Assembly (NCBI RefSeq): GCF_015832195.1
Contig: NC_052032.1
Location: forward strand, 9,306,618-9,370,617
Reading direction: 5' to 3'
DNA from: Motacilla alba alba
Taxonomy: Eukaryota; Chordata; Aves; Passeriformes; Motacillidae
DNA: 64,000 nucleotides
A program made the position numbers and the translations under genes. Below, in pieces: positions 57,961 to 64,000 of the stretch; position 1 is the stretch's first letter, and each line of letters begins with the position of its first letter. The notes below the pieces were generated by a model. That model was not told where the DNA came from, did not search any database, and saw only the letters and a list, made by a program, of their open reading frames with translations.

Positions 57961-58220
57961 CAGCGCTGCCGAGACACTGCCCTGCCGGGGGACAGCGCTG
58001 CCGAGACACTGCCCTGCCGGGGGACAGCGCTGCCGAGACACTGCCCTGCCGGGGGACAGCGCTGCCGGGGGACAGCGCTGCCGAGACACTGCCCTGCCGG
58101 GTCACTGCCCTGCCGGGGGACAGCGCTGCCGAGACACTGCCCTGCCGGGTCACTGCCCTGCCGGGGACAGCGCTCCGGGGACAGCCCTATCGGGGACAGC
58201 CCTGCTGGGGACAGCCCAGG
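57961..58220 (+). repeat. G+C-rich minisatellite built on 16-bp half units
   Basis: CAGCGCTGCCGAGACACTGC begins five full copies, at 57961, 57993, 58025, 58073 and 58121; a truncated copy starts at 58057. The spacings are 32, 32, 32, 16 and 48 bp, all multiples of 16, and the extra block GTCACTGCCCTGCCGG is itself 16 bp. From 58162 the array changes to 15-bp units of CGGGGACAGCCCTAT type. No stop codon occurs in the unit, which explains long frames on both strands (166, 153 and 141 codons). Confidence 0.95.
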
Positions 58221-58260
58221 GCGGTGCTGAAATGAGGTTCCTCAGAGCCAGCGCTGGCCA

Positions 58261-61200
58261 CAGCAGAGTTCGCTCCTTGGGCACTTCCCGGGTGCTGCCT
58301 TGAGAAGGAATTCCCTGTGAGCGGCTGGGTTTGCAGCAGGGCCGTGTCCAGAGCAGAGCGGTTTTCCTCAGGCTTTAACGTGCTGACACAGCACTGGCGT
58401 TCCTGGCGTTTGCAGCTGGAAAAGCTCCCTCCCTTCTCCCGAGTTCCTCCGGGCTCAGCGCGTTTAACAAATGTTTTTCTGAGACCACTGGCATTGTCTC
58501 GGTTTTGTATGGTATGGTTTAAAGAGAAACAATCTCATTTCTGTGATGGACACCGAGGAGTTGTTTGTGACCTAGGAATGCTCAGAAAAGTCAAACCAAA
58601 GTGCAGAGAGGTGTACAGTGCACGTGTGCAAAGCACAGCCTGGCCACAGCTGGGAAAGGCTCCACAATAGCCTGCATTATGTGGGTTTATACCCAGCTCA
58701 GTGTGTTATGGCAGGAAGCTTGAGTGACATGACCTAAACAAAAAGAACACTCCAGTGGCTGCCAAAATGACATTCCGGGCTGCTCCTGACTGAAACAAGA
58801 CGCTTTCCACGTAGGATTGCCACTTACTGTGTGAAGGTAACCATGGGCTACTTCCTGCAATTGCAAAGAATGAGCATTTTGGGAAATTCCAATTCCTGGT
58901 GTCTGTTTTCAGCATTGCTGCTAAGTGTTTTACCACCTCAGGTGTGTCCCTGCTGGCCAGGCTGTCTTGTTTGGAGATCTGGAGGAAGTTTGCAGCCCTT
59001 CCTCGGTGAGTTCTGTTAGGAGCAAGAGTGCTTTTGTATAAAGAGCTAAACAGGACCCTCCAAAACCCCCTCAGGAACAGGAATCTACACTACAGTCTCT
59101 TGTGTTTGCCCTGACACAGTAAGTGTGGGGTTCCTGGTCTCTGTGGGACTCTGAAGAAGTCAGAATCTGACCTTTTCCAAGGCTGATTCCTGCAAAGACA
59201 AATACCGGGCCTGTAAACATTCCCTGCCCTGCTCAGGATTACAGGCAAGTTACATTTTAGCCCTGGCCTGCACGGCCCCCCTATACTGGTGAGCTCAGCC
59301 TGGGCTCCAGGCCTGCCAGGGCACTTTGTTTTGGATCCAGGCTGCCCAAACCACAGTGATGGAGGGATAATCTGTTCCAAAGGTTGTCAAACCTCAGGGT
59401 TTCAGAAACAGCAAGAAGAATTTGTCAGCTAATGTTCAGACCTGAGAGGTCGTGCTGTCAGAATATTGATCTCAAATTCCTCCAGCATCTCTTCTGTTGG
59501 GAGTTGGACCTGAATTTCAGAGTGCAAAATGTGTTTTTCCCAGATTGTTCCCTGATCTCCCCCCTACACCTTCCATTAGCAGTTCTGTATACATGAGTCT
59601 CCCTTGTCATCCTGTCAACCCTCGTGGTCTTTAAATAGTCTGTAGGCTCTGGGTGGTGATCACCACATTGTTCCCCCTCCCTCTGCAAGCTGCTCCTGGG
59701 AAAGAGGACAGGAATTGCTCGCTCATACACTGCTTGTTCATAGTCCAGTTTTAAAATCATCTCCTGCTCGTCTCATTTGCCAAGTCCATCAAGCCAATAT
59801 CCTGCCCAGCTCCCTGCCCTGCCGAGCCCTCAGTGAGCAGCTTAGATCCCAAATTACCCTTGGAATTCCAGGGGGATCCTACCTATTCCCTGCTGGCAGC
59901 AAACCCAGACGCAGCAGCATCTCTGCTGAAATGGGCTGCACACAGGGAGATCCGTGTTGCTACTAAATTGTTTCGTTGCTATTTTTTCTCCTCAAGGGGA
60001 ATTCCATTCATCCCCTTTCAGAAGAGCCCGTTAAACTCAGCCAGTCCCGAACTCCCAACAATGTCCTTTAATAGTTTTGGATTTCAGCACAGAGGCCTCT
60101 GACTGTGTGTTCCTTTAATACGTTCACAACTCCCCTGGGAGAACTAAGCCAGGAATAACCAACACTTTTTTAAGCCAGGCCTCCTGCTTTAAGGTTGTGT
60201 TTCTTTTCCTGCCATATATTCCCTTGCTCATCTCCACAGCTCCCACTTCCTCGTGCTTTGCATTGCCCGTTCTCAACCCGGGTGTTCTCAGGTGTCCGAG
60301 AGGGGACTGCTGCATCCTCTGCTTTCAATTTTGCTGGCTGAAGGAGCATAAAGGACTCTTAACATTCTCTGCAGTCGCCTCTCAGCTTGGCATACTGATC
60401 ATTTCAATAATAAAGTGTTTCCTTTCATTCTCCAACAGTCAGGCCCCTGCCAGAGCCATAATTGTTCACAGATGACTCATTTTGGCTGCATGATCAAAAC
60501 CAGGGAAAAGTGCTGTTTGCACAGGCTTTCAAACGTACAAGATGGGAAGAGATGTTCACGCTTGATATTTGTACCATATGTGCCTTCTAAATTTTATTAT
60601 AGAACCTTTACATTTCAAAAGAGATTCTAGTCTTGTCCTGGGGATGATTTAGAAAGGAAAAGATAAGTAGAGTTTTGAGTTAGGCCAAGATTAGCGAAGA
60701 CTGACAGTGTAGTTTGAGCTGTGAGGCTGCATCCTGGTGGGAGCTGTGCAGTGCAGAGGGGCTGTTGCTGCCCTGAGATAAATAGCTCTAGAAATAGCTC
60801 CAGATCTATGAATGGATAGCTGTGCATTGTTTAGGGGCTGCACACTCACTGGTGTTCTGTATCAAAGTCCCACTGAGCTCCTGACTCTTTGTAGTGTTTG
60901 TTTTGAAAGCCTGCACTGGGAGTTCCAGCAGGTGTTTGCATTTTCTCCCCGCTGAAAACCCAAGGAATGTCTGCACAGTGCTCGGGATGCCCCATCCCCA
61001 GTGCTAGCAGTGCTCTGCTCTGCCCGCTGCTTCCCTTTTCACAGAGTTCACCTCAGATGTCCCCGCTGGGAGGGTCAGCAAAGGGGTCAGCAACCAAGTT
61101 CTGGTTTAGGGTGAGAAGAAGGACATGGAGGATGATTCCTGCAATGCCATTCATCACCAAGCGTGAGCTGTATCAAGAAGAAGCTGCTCTTTGTGTGTCC

Positions 61201-64000
61201 TCCCAGAATCACCTTGAGGCCACCCAGCTGTCTTAGATAAAACACCAAACAGACAAACTTTGCCTCCTTTGCATCAGTCTGGCATTTTTACCAATGAATT
61301 GTACAAACCCTGCAAGCCAGCTCGTCCACGGCTGCTGCCATGTGATGTTAGACTTCTTAATCCAGGAAAAATGAGTATATTAGAAGAATAAAGGATCTGA
61401 ATTCAGTAGGAAGTGGGGTTTTAGGAGCTTTTTCTCTCTAGAAATGTAACAGGGGTATTAGTGGAATGGGAACGTATAGACTCCATACACCTGTGAGTGG
61501 AAGATCTGTACAAAAAGTAGGAAGAGAAGCAGAAAAAACCAATTTGAGCTGATGATGCAATAGAGGAGCACTTTTGGTCACTGTGCGCCTTGCTAAATGT
61601 TCTCTGCTATTTGTACTCGGAGGGTCCTTTATCAGATCATCACCCAGTTCCCTGCTCAGGGCTGGTGGGGACCCAGCAGGGTGAGAATTCCCAGCGCTGG
61701 ATCCTGGCTCACGAGAGCTCAGGCACTGGAGGTGTTGGTGCCCTGAGCTTCCACACTTCAAAACATCCCAGCCCTTGCTTTGCTCTTGGAGTGTTTTTCA
61801 TATTTCTGGTGATTGAAGGAGGCTCTGCACATTTTGCAATCAGCTGCTCTTGGACAATAACATCTCTCAGGGCAGCCCTGTGTTGTTGTGCCAGAAGGAA
61901 GAACGTAAATTTAAACAAACCACCCTCACAATGGTATTTAAAAACCGATTGCAGGATTTCCAGTTGCTTTTGTAAAGCCCTCTTTAAAAACAATAGCTGC
62001 ATTTTCATTTTTCAACTTGTTAACAGGGAATTCTTTTAAAACAGAGGGTGTTTTCTGTGCTACTCTGTCATGTCAGCCTGATAAGGAAGATGGCTAAAGA
62101 TCATTCTTGCCAAAATATTCCTTGGATGAGTCATCTGATGCCAAAAAGCAAGTGAAACGAGCAACTATATTTGCAGTGGAGTTTGCAAATTATGTGGCAA
62201 GGAAAGGAAGAAAATAATCTGTCACATGAAAAATGAAGTTTAGATTGTGTGTATATAAATCAGTGATTTGTTATATGAGCGTGAGATCATTATCAGGCAT
62301 TTAAACATGAATTGGAAGTGCCTAATCTATTAATTAATCAGGAAATAAGTTTTACATAGCATGTGTAATCAAGTTAATCTTTCATTTCACTTGCCAGCAG
62401 AGATGCTGCTGTCAGTGGATGTTGCCATGAGATCAAACACCCCAAGAGCTGATTCTTGCTGAGGGGGAGCCTCAGGTGTCCAGATGGCATCGGGAGGGGA
62501 GGCGGCTGCTTCCCTGCGGCCCACGGCACTCCTGACCCTGGGAGAAGTTCTCTGTGTGCTCAGGAGTTCCTGGGCTCTGCAGCACCTGGGAAACCTCCTG
62601 TCCCCACCTTGGCTTAGAGCAGACTCAGCTTCCACGAGGCAGGGAGAGTGATGCCCTGCAGGAGCCTTCGGAAAGGTTCATGGTTTCTTCCCTGACCTTT
62701 TAGCCCGCCACATTGGAAAGGCACTGTAACAGAGCTCAGGATAAATAGCTGAGCCTTCTGCTAATAATAACCCAGAAATCTGGCACAGAAAGGCAGTGAT
62801 GCCAGACTTTTATCAACTCCTTCCCTGCAGCAACACAACAGCAAGTTTACTGCTGAAATACAAAGCAAAAATATGTTTAGGAGTTAGTTTCTTCTGTTAT
62901 ATGAATATTTTGATCAGGGTCAATGTGGATTTTGTCGTTTATTACAGCAATTGTTATTACATCCATTAATTAGATTCCTAACCTAGAGGTGATGTGGGTT
63001 TTGTTTATTTAACTGTGCAGACAGGAAGGTAAAGATCATCATCTGGGGTCTCTCCCCACTGAAGGTTGGACCTGGTGAGATTTTGAGCTTGCTTTCGAGC
63101 CGCTCCAGGATCACAGCAGAGAACTGCTCCAGTTTTGTATTGGAGAAGGAAATGGGGGATCCTGGGAAACCCAGAGCTGAAGTTCCTCTGCTAATCACTC
63201 AGTGAATCACCACTAACATTTTATTTTAGTAGTGAGGGATATTTGGGAAGAATAGTCCTGCTTAAACAAATATTTCCTGCCAGCAGCCCAGCGTGGAAGA
63301 CACAGTGCTGGGAAGTGTTGTGCAGCTCCCAGTTACATCTGAGGGCCTTTGTGGGATTTAGGGATTTGTACAAGATTTTTCTTTCTAGTTTGGAATTTTT
63401 GCTGTACAGTGGAGACTTCACACTCCTGGGGTTTTCCTCTTGTTGAAAGGAGCAGGCTGCTCTGAGGCACAAGATGTTTGCTTCTGGTAGAAGTTTCTTC
63501 TTCCATTGCATTGGACTCCACGTGTTTAATCGCTTCGTTGGGTCTGTGGAAATGTAGCACAAGTCTTCAGATGGATTTTGACTTTGTAAATTTTATTAGC
63601 ATATTAGCAGTCAAGTCATAAACCAGCATACCTGAGAGGAGTGTTCTGTGTCAGCAGGGCAAGTGAAGGGATTTTGTTGTGTCTCCCGCAGCTGCTGACA
63701 GCTGATGTGAGAAGCTGATGTTCTTTAGCCCCATTGTTCTGCAGGGAAGCGGGCAGGAAACGCGCCGTGCTCTGAGTCAGGCTCGGTGGTTCTGCCCCGT
63801 TCCCGGAGTTCACGGTGGCTGCAGGAAACGTCTCCGGGGTTCTCAGACACGCCGGCTCTCCCTGCCCTGCCTGGCCCAGAGACCCTTCCCCTCTGCTCCC
63901 CCCGTGTGACACACAGAGCACGGCTTGGCCTCCTCCTGTTGGCCTCCTTGGAGCCAGCCTCTTGTGAATTCCCACCACCGAGGAGCTGCAGAAATGTAAA
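58261..64000. other. Non-coding region, no gene recognised
   Basis: No exon is recognised to the end of the window. Frames of up to 149 codons (61590-62039, plus) lack domain signatures. A homeodomain-type A+T-rich block at about 62220-62360 is noted among the findings. Confidence 0.6.

Larger units (their letters stand above)
57830..58260. promoter_or_regulatory. CpG-rich patch, possible orphan CpG island
   Basis: CpG density rises sharply for about 400 bp. The first part (57840-57950) is non-repetitive, with GCGGA repeats; the rest is the minisatellite. It could be an alternative promoter of a downstream gene, or merely CpG carried by the repeat. No exon or donor is convincing. Confidence 0.35.

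Noticed and set aside
57728..58303. Frames of 141-166 codons on both strands over the second CpG-rich patch
   Set aside because: The repeat unit lacks stops on both strands, and because its 16-bp half unit is not a multiple of three the frame cycles. Both strands being open at once argues for an artefact.
59090..59760. Two adjoining minus-strand frames (96 and 100 codons) considered as a broken retroelement gene
   Set aside because: Neither frame shows a reverse transcriptase, integrase, protease or gag motif that I can recognise, and no long terminal repeats are visible.

Overview
This window is vertebrate nuclear DNA, almost certainly from a bird. Two genes are split by GT-AG introns, the non-coding DNA carries CR1 LINE 3' ends of avian type (16669, 17364, 33310, 45270, 53965), and the two recognisable genes are neighbours on human 9q33 and in birds. 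The CR1 copy at 17364-17605 reads like songbird CR1, so a passerine is my guess rather than a demonstrated fact.

Region 1 (1-1233, + strand) is the 3' end of gelsolin (GSN). Four coding exons encode the last 142 residues (domain G6 and the C-terminal tail), followed by a short 3' UTR with AATAAA at 1401.

Region 2 (3162-11412, - strand) is complete stomatin (STOM), converging on GSN. Seven coding exons join without a frame break into 280 codons. They encode the N-terminal tail, membrane hairpin, PHB/SPFH domain and C-terminal oligomerisation region. All splice sites are canonical, and an in-frame TGA 18 nt upstream fixes the start. STOM intron 1 holds a 7-copy GC-rich minisatellite.

Region 3 (about 10780-11900) is a strong CpG island that serves as the STOM promoter. 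Its other side could fire on the + strand: at 11788 there is an ATG in good context, followed by 24 open codons that end exactly at a perfect donor (GAG|GTGAGT, 11859/11860). This is the best lead for an unannotated exon here.

Region 4 (about 11900-64000) is 52 kb in which I recognise no coding exon. It is ordinary A+T-leaning non-coding sequence with CR1 fragments, MIR-like relics, two more GC-rich minisatellites (51494-51821, and 57961-58220 within a second CpG-rich patch), short tandem duplications, and two RFX X-box-like palindromes (16831, 56353). In human the next genes beyond STOM are GGTA1P and DAB2IP. I see no exon of either, so this is intergenic DNA and/or the 5' intron of a gene whose body lies outside the window. 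Two frames longer than chance predicts (288 codons at 35955, 246 codons at 28226 on the - strand) are recorded, with reasons for doubt.

I found no mobile prokaryotic system, CRISPR array, tRNA, rRNA or recognisable intact retrovirus.
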